From the NCBI GenBank assembly GCA_032433765.1, contig JAVIAB010000160.1, forward strand, positions 12,251,936-12,315,935: a stretch of DNA of 64,000 nucleotides, given 5' to 3'. Of the stretch, positions 34,154 to 44,804 are shown one piece after another. The number at the start of each line of letters is the position of its first letter. Within the stretch, counting starts at the first letter, position 1. This DNA comes from Megaustenia siamemsis. Its lineage: Eukaryota; Mollusca; Gastropoda; Stylommatophora; Ariophantidae. Both the position numbers and the translations under genes were made by a program. The notes under the pieces were generated by a model. The model searched no databases, had not been told where the DNA came from, and saw only the letters and a program-made list of their open reading frames with translations.

Positions 34154-34650
34154 GATCGAGACTCAATCAGAGTAGGATTAAAAACCTCACATGAAAACAG
34201 CTGTCTGTTTAAGTGAATTGATCGACCCCACAGACAGAACATCATAATTAGTCTGTTAGATCCACTCTGATTGAATACCTGTTAAAACGTTGCACTGTGT
34301 TCTGCGTCAGTGGCCTCATGCATCCGATTTCAGCCAGCATCTTATTCAGGTTTGCTTTCCTTAGTCTTTGATTGTCCCCAATCTTCGGCAAGTCAGCAGA
34401 TTGTCTTTTCTGTAGGGGGATTCTGCCCTTAGATGGTCGGCCCTCCCAGGTTTACGAGCACCATCTTCCCGAGTCACTAGAGGTGACTAACACAGACATG
34501 CACACAGCGATACGAGGCATGACTAACACTGACACACACCAGGATAGGAGGGATGACTAACACAGACATGCACACAATGATATGAGGCATGACTAACACT
34601 GACACACACCAAGATATGAGATATGACTAACACAGTCACAATTCTATGTC
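34106..34650 (-). mobile_element. unknown element with (GA)n end and minisatellite end, 11-bp TSD
   Basis: A 523-bp insert (34117-34639) breaks the 33-bp array and is bounded by identical 11-bp aattctatgtc at 34106-34116 and 34640-34650. On plus it has (CT)n (34117-34151), a ~330-bp core (caatcagagtaggat ... gagtcactagaggtgac), then short repeats gactaacacagacatgcac. If its sense strand is minus, the (GA)n is a 3' tail and the layout is retroposon-like. A diverged second copy in the same order lies at 54907-55920. The minus frame of the other copy is open for 79 codons, but I recognise no domain. Confidence 0.75.
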
Positions 34651-34890
34651 TTGACTTACTCTATGATATTTGATATCTATGTCTTGACTAACTCTATACT
34701 AATCTATATCTATGTCTTGACTTACACTATACTATTCTATATCTATGTCTTGACTTACTCTATACTATTCTATATCTATGTCTTGACTAACTCTATACTA
34801 TTCTATATCTATGTCTTGACTAACTCTATACTATTCTATATCTATGTCTTGACTAACTCTATACTATTCTATATCTATATCTAGACTTAT
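34640..34890. repeat. 33-bp minisatellite array, right part
   Basis: Seven copies of the same unit as 33180-34116. Confidence 0.93.
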
Positions 34891-34952
34891 AATATGCTAT
34901 TCTTTACCTACTTACTATCATTCTCTGGAGCACAAAAACTTTAAAGTCTAAC

Positions 34953-35998
34953 TTTGAATACTACTGAAATTTTTATTACTACTGAAATTTTGAATACTAC
35001 TGAAATTTTGAATACTACTGAAACTTTGAATACTTCTGAAACTGAGAATACTACTGAAACTTGGAATACTTCTGAAACTTGGAATACTATTGAAACTGGG
35101 AATACTACTGAATTTTGGAATACTATTGAAACTCGGAATACTACTCAAACTTGGAATACTTCTGAAACTTGGAATACTATTGAAACTTTGAATACTTCTG
35201 AAACTTGGAATATATTGAAACCTGGAATATTACTGAAACTTGGAATACTACTGAAACTTGGAATACTACTGAAACTTGGAATTCTTCTGAAACAATTGGA
35301 ATACTATTGAAACTTGGAATACTACTGAAACTTGGAATACTATTGAAACTTGGAATACTACTGGAACTTGGAATACTTTTGAAACGTGGAAAACTATTGA
35401 AACTTGGAATACTACTGAAACTTGCAATACTATTGAAACTTGGAATACTACTGAAACTTGCAACACTATTGAAACTTGGAATACTACTGAAACTTGGAAT
35501 ATTTTGAATTTTGGAATACTACTGAAACTTGGAATACTATTGAAACTTGGAATACTACTGAAACTTGGAATACTACTGAAACTTGGATGACTATTATTGA
35601 AATTTGGAATACTACTGAAACTTGGAATACTTCTGAGATGTGGAATACTTCTGAAACTTGAAATACTACTGAAACATGGAATACTATTGAAACTTGGAAT
35701 ACTACTGAAACTTGCAATACTATTGATACTTGGAATACTTTTGAAACTTGGAATACTACTGAAACTTGGAATACTATTGAAACTTGGAATACTACTGAAA
35801 CTTGCAATACTACTGAAACTTGGAATACTTTTGAAATTTGGAATACTACTGAAACTTGGAATACTACTGAAACTTGGAATACTATTGAAATTTGGAATAC
35901 TACTGAAACTTGGAATACTATTGACATTTGGAATACTACTGAAACTTGGAATACTTCTGAGATGTGGAATACTTCTGAAACTTGAAATACTACTGAAT
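34953..35998. repeat. 18-bp minisatellite array
   Basis: About 58 copies of ttggaatactactgaaac with variants (ctattg, cttctg, cttttg). Open in five frames in places because 18 is divisible by three (for example LGILLK repeats on plus, VFQVSV on minus). Low-complexity artefact, not a gene. Confidence 0.95.
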
Positions 35999-36169
35999 TG
36001 AACAAGGCCTTCTTGATTGTTCTGTCTGGGTGTTTCTTCTACATCTCTGTCTGATAAAAACTGTGTGGAAGACTATAACTATTCTATAAACACTCACATC
36101 CGTCCTATAGCAGTTTCAGCCAAAGCCGGACTAAGCTATTCTATTTTACATCTCTCAGGGTGTTTATCT

Positions 36170-36170
36170 A

Positions 36171-36208
<38 letters not shown>

Positions 36209-36804
36209 TATCTATTTCTATATGTCTATCTCTATATGTCTGTCTATCTCTATATGTCTATATATCTCTATATGTCTATCTTATATGTCGGTCTATCTCT
36301 AAATGTCTATATGTCTATCTCTATATGTCTATATGTCTATATGTCTATCTCTATATATCTATATGTCTATCTCTATATGTCTATCTCTATATGTCTGTCT
36401 ATCTCTATATGTCTATATGTCTAAATGTCTATCTATCTCTATATGTCTATCTTATATGTCTGTCTATCTCTATATGTTTATATGTCTATCTCTATATGTC
36501 TATCTACGTCTGTATGTTTATCTCAACATGTTTAAATCTATGTCTATCTCTATATGTCTATCTACGTCTGTATGTTTATCTCTACATGTTTAAATCTATG
36601 TCTATCTCTATATGTCTGTCTACGTCTTTATGTTTATCTCTACATGTTTAAATCTATGTCTGTCTCTATATATCTATCTCCGTCTTTATGTTTATTTCTA
36701 CATGTCTAAATCTATGTCTGTCTCTATATGTCTAGCTACGTCTTTATGTTTATCTCTACATGTCTAAATCTGTCTATCTCTATATGTCTATCTACGTCTT
36801 TATG
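36170..36804. repeat. (AT)n and 14/58-bp minisatellite, left part
   Basis: (AT)n at 36173-36204, then tatctctatatgtc units. From about 36490 a longer ~58-bp unit includes ctacgtctttatgtttatc and tacatgtttaaatctatg. It resumes after the LINE insert at 37275. Confidence 0.93.
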
Positions 36805-37285
36805 ATCTCTGGAGGCAAAACGAGCACTATACAATACAATCTTCATTCCAACGTTGTGCTACCAATGCCAGACCTGGACTCTAGATGCAAGAACAATAAG
36901 AAAATAACCTCTACAGAGATGAAATGTGTTAGACGAATGACAGGAAACAGTCTGAGAGATAAGATCAGAAATGTAGAACTGAGAAAAAAGCTAGGAATAG
37001 CCCCAGCCATAGAATATATAAGGAAACAACAGATAAAATGGTTCGGCCACGTGACAAGGCAGAAAGAACAAAACACAACACAACGAGCCTTCAACAAACG
37101 TTGTGAGAACAACAGACCCAAGGGTCGACCACGAAAAAGATGGATCGATGGAATATTAGAAGCACTAGGAAACATAACAGCAGCAGAGGCGAACAGAAGA
37201 GCAAAAGACCGCAAATTATATCTCCCCTCGACGCTGAAAGGCAGATGAGGAAGGAAAGATGAAGAAGACGAAGAACGTCTTTATG
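36794..37285 (+). mobile_element. RTE-like LINE-C 3' end inserted in array, 11-bp TSD
   Basis: A 470-bp insert (36805-37274) flanked by acgtctttatg at 36794-36804 and 37275-37285. The array phase continues across it, proving insertion into pre-existing repeats. The 3' end is gatgaagaagacgaagaa, a simple purine tail rather than (TGA)n. Confidence 0.92.
36805..37248 (+). pseudogene. LINE-C ORF C-terminus (5'-truncated, frame intact)
   Basis: A frame open through 37248, extending upstream only into repeat DNA. Readable parts: MKCVRRMTGNSLRDKIRNVE, then YIRKQQIKWFGHVTRQKEQN, NRPKGRPRKRWIDGILEAL and RKLYLPSTLKGR followed by TGA. This is the post-RT tail of an RTE-like LINE. The lack of disruptions in ~130 codons suggests a young insertion. 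Relatives: 23875-24728 (minus) and 58600-59010 (plus). Confidence 0.85.
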
Positions 37286-37612
37286 TTTATCTCTACATGT
37301 CTAAATCTATGTCTATCTCTATATGTCTATCTACGTCTTTATGTTTATCTGTACATGTTTAAATCTATGTCTATCTCTATATGTCTATCTACGTCTGTAT
37401 GTTTATCTCTACATGTTTAAATCTATGTCTATCTCTATATGTCTATCTACGTCTTTATGTTTATCTCTACATGTCTAAATCTATGTCTATCTATGTATGT
37501 CTATATCCATATGTCTATCTCTATATATCTATTTATATATATCTACCTCTATATGTCCATCTCTATATGTATATCTACCTCTATATGTCTATCTATCTTT
37601 ATATGTCTGTAT
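37275..37612. repeat. 14/58-bp minisatellite, right part
   Basis: Continuation of 36170-36804 with the same long unit, then short tatctctatatgtc units. Confidence 0.92.
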
Positions 37613-37769
37613 GTCTCAGCACATGGCCAACATATGACCCACCTCCATCTCTTGATTATATTTCGTATTTTTTAATGTATTTAAGAGCAAAGATTGATTT
37701 TTCTATAATAATGGATGTTTCTCTGTGGCGTCTTGTTAGGCCACCGATCGATAGTCCAACGTAAGAAGA

Positions 37770-38202
37770 AGAAACACAATTCTCCATATTGGACCGGAAA
37801 CAGAATATATCCTAAATTACCTCTCTTCTTGACCCTTCTCAGCGCTGTTAGATATCGCATAGGACTCGTCGTGTTTTTTCACCACCCATCTCTTTTCATG
37901 TCGAGATGTTCGATCTTATCTAATGAGTCTATGCCTGACAGCTTTGCTTCTCTTATACGTGTTCTTTTCAGTCTTTCTAGGTCTTACTCATTTTCTGTAT
38001 CCTGATGTTTCCCATAGAAAAGCCTGTTTTTTGGATTATCCTGTTGTCTCTTCTCAGTACATGTCCGACATACGTCCATCTTCTCTTCCTAATTCTAGAG
38101 GAGATCGTTGGCTGCATGGTTAATTCTCTTATCTCTATATTAGCCTTAAATCCATTAACGTATCCTTCATTACCAAGCCATAATTGATCTAATACTACCT
38201 TT
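37770..38202 (-). pseudogene. RTE-like LINE C-terminal fragment (family E)
   Basis: The minus frame (37977-38237) includes SRIRKRRWTYVGHVLRRDNR, a recognisable LINE tail motif (RRRW.W.GH.LRR), with degraded sequence further downstream to about 37770. It is abutted at 38203 by the hAT target duplication, so the hAT landed in or at the edge of this older LINE. Confidence 0.65.
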
Positions 38203-38269
38203 ACTTTATGCAGTGGCGTATCTCTATGTTGCCACATCTACCGCCGGTAGCCTTGAACATATTAACGAA

Positions 38270-38554
38270 TTACAAAAGGCGTAAAAAAAAAAAGTAAAGA
38301 GCCCCCGTCACGCCAAGAGGCGTATAGGGAATATGGTGTTATGACCATAAATTTTACAGACCTTTAGCACATGATTTTTGGGTTAATGTGGTCGGTATTA
38401 CGTCCGTGCCGCTTTACTTTCCCAGAAAAAGATCCGGTACCCATTAAAGGCTGTGTAAACCCGGAAGCCGTAGGTTGGGGTCGAACCCTTTCTCTTGTCG
38501 TTTGTAGTCCAGTTCACTAACCATTGAGCTATCGCGGCTCCCAGTTACAAAAGG
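38270..38554 (-). mobile_element. SINE-1 nested in the hAT, 10-bp TSD
   Basis: A near full-length minus-strand copy (38280-38544) with both boxes: reverse complements gtcgaaccctttc (B) and attgagctatcgcgg (A). Target duplication ttacaaaagg at 38270-38279 and 38545-38554. Inserted ~60 bp inside the hAT left end, so it is younger than the hAT. Confidence 0.9.
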
Positions 38555-39818
38555 AAATGATAACTTATTATATTTTTTTTATAATTATGTTACAAATTTT
38601 CGAATATTATATTACACATTTCGTAGGTCAATATGATTTAGTTGCTTTGGTTTGCATTTATTAAAGCAAGGTTTTCGTCTGGCCACTATAACGTTTGTGA
38701 ATGAAACAGAAACTACTCTGCGATAGTAGATTGAAACCGCTAGTGACTAGAGGTACATTTCTCACCTACGGCACTAGTAAATTAACGACCTTGACATCCA
38801 AAAAAAGGCAGCGAAAAGAATACGGCTGAAGCTACCTATACAGAATGCGGTTTCAATGGTTATGTTTTGCTCTAGCCAATTAGAAGCATTACAATTTGAA
38901 AGTGAAACCATGTCTGATTACTGGAACTTCCTCACTATTTATAACTATGTTATGCGCCATATTTTTATTTAAATTTTAGGCACATTGTCATCTCAACTGT
39001 CAAGAAACAGCAGAGCTACGAGCTATCGGTTTATAAACCAAAATTGAGAAGTTTTTATTTTTACCGTACGCAAATGTAGTGTATTAACAAATAGTTTTAT
39101 AATAAATTCCTTTAGGCATATATAATTTTGTTGAACTTCAGGTTTTAAATTACGTTGATTTAAATACATATAGCTTATTCATGTATAACTTCATAACGAG
39201 CTGTTATTATTTCTTGTTCATTACTGCCGACGATATGATGGCAGTGCAAGCATCTACACATAACACAGCGATCTCAATAAACTCTATTGATAATATCTGT
39301 GTGATCGAACATTAATTAAAATGCCTTTTAATCGTCGTTCACATAATGACAAACTCGAGGTCGTTAAAATGAAAAGACGCACCCCTGAGTTAAAATCGTT
39401 TTTGGAAATGAAAGTAAAACACCGTGAGTATGTACGTCATTTTACATCATCTTCATATGATAAATGGAAATGGTTGTGCGGTAGCTCTAAGCTGTCCAAA
39501 TTATTTTGTTGGCCATGTTTGTTATTTAGCCGTGAAGCACATGTATTGTCCAATGAAGGTTTTACTAACATAAACTCTTTCCGCACGGCAGTCCAAAGGC
39601 ACAACAAATCGAAGTCTCATATTTGTAGCAGCATAAGCTTTGTGACCTTCGGAAATGTAAGAGTTGATCTACCATTAGATCAGCAACAAGCTCAAGATAT
39701 TGAGAAGCACAATATTCTTGTGAAAGAAAATAGAAAAATGTTACTACGTCTAATTAACGCTGCCTGTTTCCTCGTAAAGCAAGAGTTAGCTTTTCGGGTC
39801 CATGATGAGAGTATGAGA

Positions 39819-40202
39819 TCTGACAATAGAGGATATGACATTGAATATTTCAGTTCCTGGAGTGAATCTGACAATAGAGGATATGACATTGAATATTTCA
39901 GTTCCTGGAGTGAATCTGACAATAGAGGATATGACATTGAATATTTCAGTTCCTGGAGTGAATCTGACAATAGAGGATATGACATTGAATATTTCAGTTC
40001 CTGGAGTGAATCTGACAATAGAGGAAATGACATTGAATATTTCAGTTCCTGGAGTGAATCTGACAATAGAGGAAATGACATTGAATATTTCAGTTCCTTG
40101 AGTGAATCTGACAATAGAGGAAATGACATTGAATATTTCAGTTCCTTGAGTGAATCTGACAATAGAAGAAATGACATTGAATATTTCAGTTCCTGGAGTG
40201 AA
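39819..40202 (+). repeat. in-frame 48-bp x8 tandem expansion inside hAT transposase
   Basis: Eight copies of a 48-bp unit encoding SDNRGYDIEYFSSWSE (later copies SDNRGNDIEYFSSLSE). The unit corresponds to one short conserved segment of the transposase. The expansion keeps the reading frame, adding ~112 residues. Copies 1-4 have ggatatgac and copies 5-8 ggaaatgac or agaaatgac. Confidence 0.95.
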
Positions 40203-40407
40203 TTTGACAAATTGTGGCCAATCATCTTCAGAGTTTTACAATGTTCGTCGTGGTACGTCCAGTGCGATTCAAAATGATTTATATTTGCAATAAGTACAGA
40301 AATGATCAGTAACATAAAGTCGAACGAGCATTGTTCGTGGCCATTGTTATTGATGAAACAAGTGACTGCTCCAATCAGAACCAATTGTCCTCAGTTTTTA
40401 GATGCGT

Positions 40408-40830
40408 CGACAATTCTGGCAACGTTCAGGAAAGGATTCTATAATAGGAGTGTAGACAAAACTGCCGCAGCTTTGTTTCATCACGTGGACAGTGTTGTAA
40501 CTGCATACAGTGTCGACAATTCTGGCAATGTTCAGGAAAGGTTTATAGGATTCTATAATATGAGTGCAGACTGCTGCAGCTTTGTTTCATCACGTGGACA
40601 GTGTTGTAACTGCATACAATGTCGACAATTCTGGCAATGTTCAGGAAAGGTTTATAGGATTCTATAATATGAGTGCAGGACTGCTGCAGCTTTGTTTCAT
40701 CACGTGGACAGTGTTGTAACTGCATACATGTCGACAATTCTGGCAATGTTCAGGAAAGGTTTTATAGGATTATAATATGAGTGCAGACTGCTGCAGCTTT
40801 GTTTCATCACGTGGACAGTGCTGTAAATCG
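40408..40830 (+). repeat. ~109-bp x4 tandem expansion inside hAT transposase
   Basis: Four copies of a 103-110-bp segment (tgtcgacaattctggcaatg ... catcacgtggacagtg). The first copy keeps extra coding sequence (acaaaactgccgcagc), and small indels in others destroy the frame. It corresponds to the VQERFIGFYNMSAD region of the transposase. Confidence 0.92.
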
Positions 40831-42409
40831 AGTACCAATGTCGACAATAAGTTAATATCGCAGACATATGATAGTGCTTCAGTTATGGCTGGAAGTACCA
40901 ATCGATTGAAAACTAAAGTCCAAGAAAAGTATCCTCAATTGCTGTTTGTCCATTGCTACAGCCTTGTACTTAATTTAGTTTGCAACAAACTACATGTTCC
41001 ATTTCACAATGTCGCATTTTTTTCAACACATGTTGGGTTTAGCTACGTTTTTCTCATCATCTCCTAGGAGATCAGAGAAACTAACACAATTTATGACCAA
41101 GAAACTCCCAAAAGTAACACCAACAAGATGGAATTTGACATCTCGACTTGTAAATACAGTAAATGAGTACAAAGAACAAATTATTGGCTTTTATTTTAAG
41201 ATATCATACGTGACGACTCCGAAGACAACTGAGATGCTGATACAGTTGTGCAGGCTCAAGGATGTTTGTATTTCTTTTGACAGTTTCTGAACATCTTTTT
41301 GCTCGAAGTTTAGTCTAGACTATTTACACATACAGATGTGCTGTACAATAGTCTTCAAACCTAAATACTTGACATAGCATAACTACTTACAAGAGATAAA
41401 CAAATTTAAAAACACTGTATTAGAGTTTAGATGTAATGGACTTTCTTCAATATGGAATAATAAAGAAACGGATTATTCTTCAGATAATGTAGCAGAACCG
41501 ACATTAAAATGAAGAAAAGGGGATGATGAGTTGACATATAGGCAGCTATTTTACAGCATATTAGATAGAATGTTCATGGAAATAAATGACAGATTTTCTG
41601 ATTATGGAAAGCTTCATTTCACTCATCTTTTAGACTTAAAAAACTGTTTAATATACAAAGATAATTTCCCTAATGAGACACTGCACACATTACTTCAATC
41701 GTATAACAATCACTTTGATCAAGTGCGTTTAAAAATGAACTAAGTGCCATTCAGCAGAAATCTGTGATTTCGCAAACAAACCAATTCACGAAATTCTCAC
41801 TACCATATATCAAACCCAATCATGTGAACTAATTCCGAAGGTTTTCAAATTGGCGACTTTAATAGTGACAATACCAGCTACATCAGCATCTGTAGAAAGA
41901 ACAGTTTGTGCTCTCAAGAGAATCAAATCTTATTGTTGCTCAACTCAGACACAAGAACGCCTATCTGTTTTGGCAATAATGTCCATTGAGAAATCATTCC
42001 CTCAGAAACTTAGAAACCAACCCAACAATACTTTCATGACAAAGTCATCGAGACATTTTCGTCCCAAAAAAGACGGATAGAATTTACATATAAATAAGTA
42101 AGCAATTTAAAATGTAGTGATGTCATTAGCAAATATTACTTCCTGTTAGCCTTTTAAATATAATGTATGTGTTTATTTATTATGTCAGCGGCAGCCCAGA
42201 CCCCAAAATCAGTATACTCCACCGACTTTATGTATGGAAGAATGGTCACTAACCACTCGAAGTAGTGGAATACACACCAAGCCACGAAACGTTCAGACCG
42301 TGGACAGCTGTTTTGGGTTCTTGGGAAAAATAAAGAAGAAAAAGGAATAGAAGCACTAGTTTACTGATGTCTTTATATTTCAGAAATAACGGTATTAGCG
42401 ATAACAATA

Positions 42410-43740
42410 TTACTAACAGCTATTGTACTGTTACTATTCACCAAAAATCCTATTTTACTAGCAGCAACTGTACTGTCACAATCCACTAACAACAGTTTTG
42501 CTAACAGCTGCTGTACTGTCACCATCCACTAAAAACAGTTTTACTAACAGCTGCTGTACTGTCACCATCCACAAAAAACTATTTTAACTAACAGCAACTG
42601 TACTGTCACCATCCACTAAAAACTATTTTAACTAACAGTAACTGTACTGTCACCATCCACTAAAACTATTTTAACTAACAGTAACTGTACTGTCACCATC
42701 CACTAAAAACTATTTTAACTAACAGCAACTGTACTGTCACCATCCACCAAAAACTATTTTAACTAACAGTAACTGTACTGTCACCATCCACTAAAAAACT
42801 ATTTTTACTAACAGCAACTGTACTGTCACCATCCACTAAAAACTATTTTAACTAACAGTAACTGTACTGTCGCCATCCACTAAAAACTATTTTACTAACA
42901 GCAACTGTACTGTCACCATCCACTAAAAACTATTTTAACTAACTGTAACTGTACTGTCGCCATCCACTAAAATCTATTTTAACTAACAGCAGCTGTAGTG
43001 TCACCATCCACTAAAAACTATTTTAACTAACAGCAACTGTACTGTCACCATCCACTAAAAACTATTTTAACTAACAGCAACTGTACTGTCACCATCTACT
43101 AAAAACTATTTTAACTAACAGCAACTGTACTGTCACCATCCACTAAAAACTATTTTAACTAACAGCAACTGTACTGTCACCATCCACTAAAAACTATTTT
43201 AACTAACAACAACTGTACTGTCACCATCTACTAAAAACTATTTTAACTAACTGCAACTGTACTGTCACCATCCACTAAAAACTATTTTAACTAACAGCAG
43301 CTGTACTGGCGCCATCCACTAAAACTATTTTAACTAACAGCAGCTGTACTGTCACCATCCACTAAAAAACTATTTTAACTAACAGCAACTGTACTTTTTC
43401 CATCCACTAAAAACTATTTTAACTAACTGCAACTGTACTGTCACCATCCACTAAAAACTATTTTAACTAACAGCAACTGTACTGTCACCATCCACTAAAA
43501 ACTATTTTAACTAACAGCAACTGTACTGTCACCATCCACTAAAAACTATTTTAACTAACTGCAACTGTACTGTCACCATCCACTAAAAACTATTTTAACT
43601 AACAGCAGCTGTACTGGCGCCATCCACTAAAAACTATTTTAACTAACAGCAGCTCTAGTGTCACCATCCACTAAAAACTATTTTAACTAACAGCAGCTGT
43701 ACTGTCACCATCCACTAAACACAGTTTTACTAACAGCAGT
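42410..43740. repeat. 44-bp minisatellite array
   Basis: About 30 copies of aactaacagcaactgtactg plus tcaccatccactaaaaactatttt. Variants with 43 or 45 bp come from A-run length changes. It begins 185 bp beyond the hAT right end. Confidence 0.95.
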
Positions 43741-43884
43741 TTACAATTACCATTTACAAGAGGACGTGAGTAAAAGACTCGTTACAGTTAGAATAACATG
43801 AAAAAAGGACACACAATTCAATGTCAATTATTAATCACAGTTACTACAAATTCACTACTCCTTACAATGCTCGCTGTACTACAA

Positions 43885-44205
43885 ACTAATAACTTTTCTA
43901 CCCGACTGGACTACCGACGTTCGGACAACCCGTGTTCGATTCCCGCTGGGAGCAGTGTGAATTCTACTCGTGGTTGGAAAAAAAAAATACCCCCACGGTC
44001 GACCCAGCCGTTGGCAGAAATGGGTACCAGGGTTTTACCCTGGAAAGGTGAGGAATGTCGCCTCGCATCTGAGTTTCGATGCTTGAGGCGACACTATATA
44101 GAAATCTCCGAACATTTCTGGATAGGCGGTCGAGCACATTATGAGTCGAAACTCGCGTGCTAATACGTCGGTTCAAGTCTCTTTACTTTTAGTTTACTCA
44201 AGCTT
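43885..44205 (+). mobile_element. tRNA-like SINE-3
   Basis: Head tctacccgactggactaccg with B-box-like gtgttcgattcccgctgg (about 43931). The body is ccacggtcgacccagccg, gaaatgggtaccaggg and gtcgcctcgcatctgag; the 3' region ends in ttcaagtctctttactttt. Organisation (tRNA-like head, body, T/A-rich tail) is SINE-like, but only one copy is present here, so the family is not independently confirmed. Confidence 0.6.
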
Positions 44206-44804
44206 ACTTTACCTTTACCTGTAACTTCTCTAATAATATATAACCCTGTAACTAAAAAGGTAATGTAATTTTTGTTGCACCATTTTTACTTTCATAACTT
44301 GTATATTCTCCCCCCCCCCCCCCCTTATTACCGCGCATCTTGTCTTATTATGTCCCCTGTCCCATTCAATAAAAGAATAACTTACAACCCATGTCTATAC
44401 CAGTAAGTTATCGGCCCATCATTATACGCCGTTAGTGGATTCACTCTATAAAACTAACTCATTTCGAGAATTCTCTCCCCTACCAGCTGCCATAGCGGAA
44501 GTTTCGTCATTCGATAACGCCGTTGTCATAGCAACCAGACAGAAATCGGTTAAAAAAGGTGTCTCATTTTTCACGTCCTAGTATAAAATAGAAAGAAAAA
44601 AATTATAGTTCGAAAAACCGCAAATACTGATGAGTACATAAAAGTAAAACGCTGGAAGAATAATGAAATATTTTGTTGTTGTTTATCACTGGAATGGAAA
44701 CGGCTGTTTGTTTACATTCCGACGTGACATTTTAGTTCTCATCTTGGAAATTTGCAGCATTTATAGATGAAGATGTTCTGAGACAAGTTATATTTTCTTC
44801 ATTC
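44206..44804. other. unassigned stretch
   Basis: No gene recognised. Includes a poly(C) run at about 44311-44325. Confidence 0.4.

Larger units (their letters stand above)
39321..42080 (+). pseudogene. hAT transposase (TTF-type finger, DUF4371-like, hAT dimerisation), broken
   Basis: The first frame (39321-40277) opens with MPFNRRSHNDKLEV and a TTF-finger-like region (WKWLCGSS, LFCWPCLLFSRE, INSFRTAVQRHNKSKSH), then LAFRVHDES, the DUF4371 motif that precedes the NRGNY/NRGYD segment. That segment is then repeated in frame. Later pieces, in shifted frames: VQERFIGFYNMSAD; SQTYDSASVMAG and YPQLLFVHCYSLVLNLV (40777-41067); MDFLQYG-like debris; DYGKLHFTHLLDLKN (41531-41743); and the C-terminal dimerisation block TIPATSASVERTVCALKRIK (41850-42080). 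The order matches a complete hAT transposase. Stops, frameshifts and duplications inactivate it. Confidence 0.9.
38203..42232 (+). mobile_element. hAT DNA transposon, complete ends, 8-bp TSD
   Basis: Body 38211-42224 (4014 bp). The 8-bp target duplication actttatg lies at 38203-38210 and 42225-42232. Terminal inverted repeats: cagtggcgtat at the left, and atactccaccg at the right, whose complement matches at 9 of 11 positions. Eight-bp duplication and CAGTGGCGTA-type ends are typical of hAT elements of the ZMYM/TTF-finger type. It carries a disrupted transposase, two internal tandem expansions and a nested SINE, so it is non-autonomous. Confidence 0.9.

Noticed and set aside
34953..36005. Frames with VFQVSV or LGILLK repeats
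   Set aside because: 18-bp minisatellite read in different frames.
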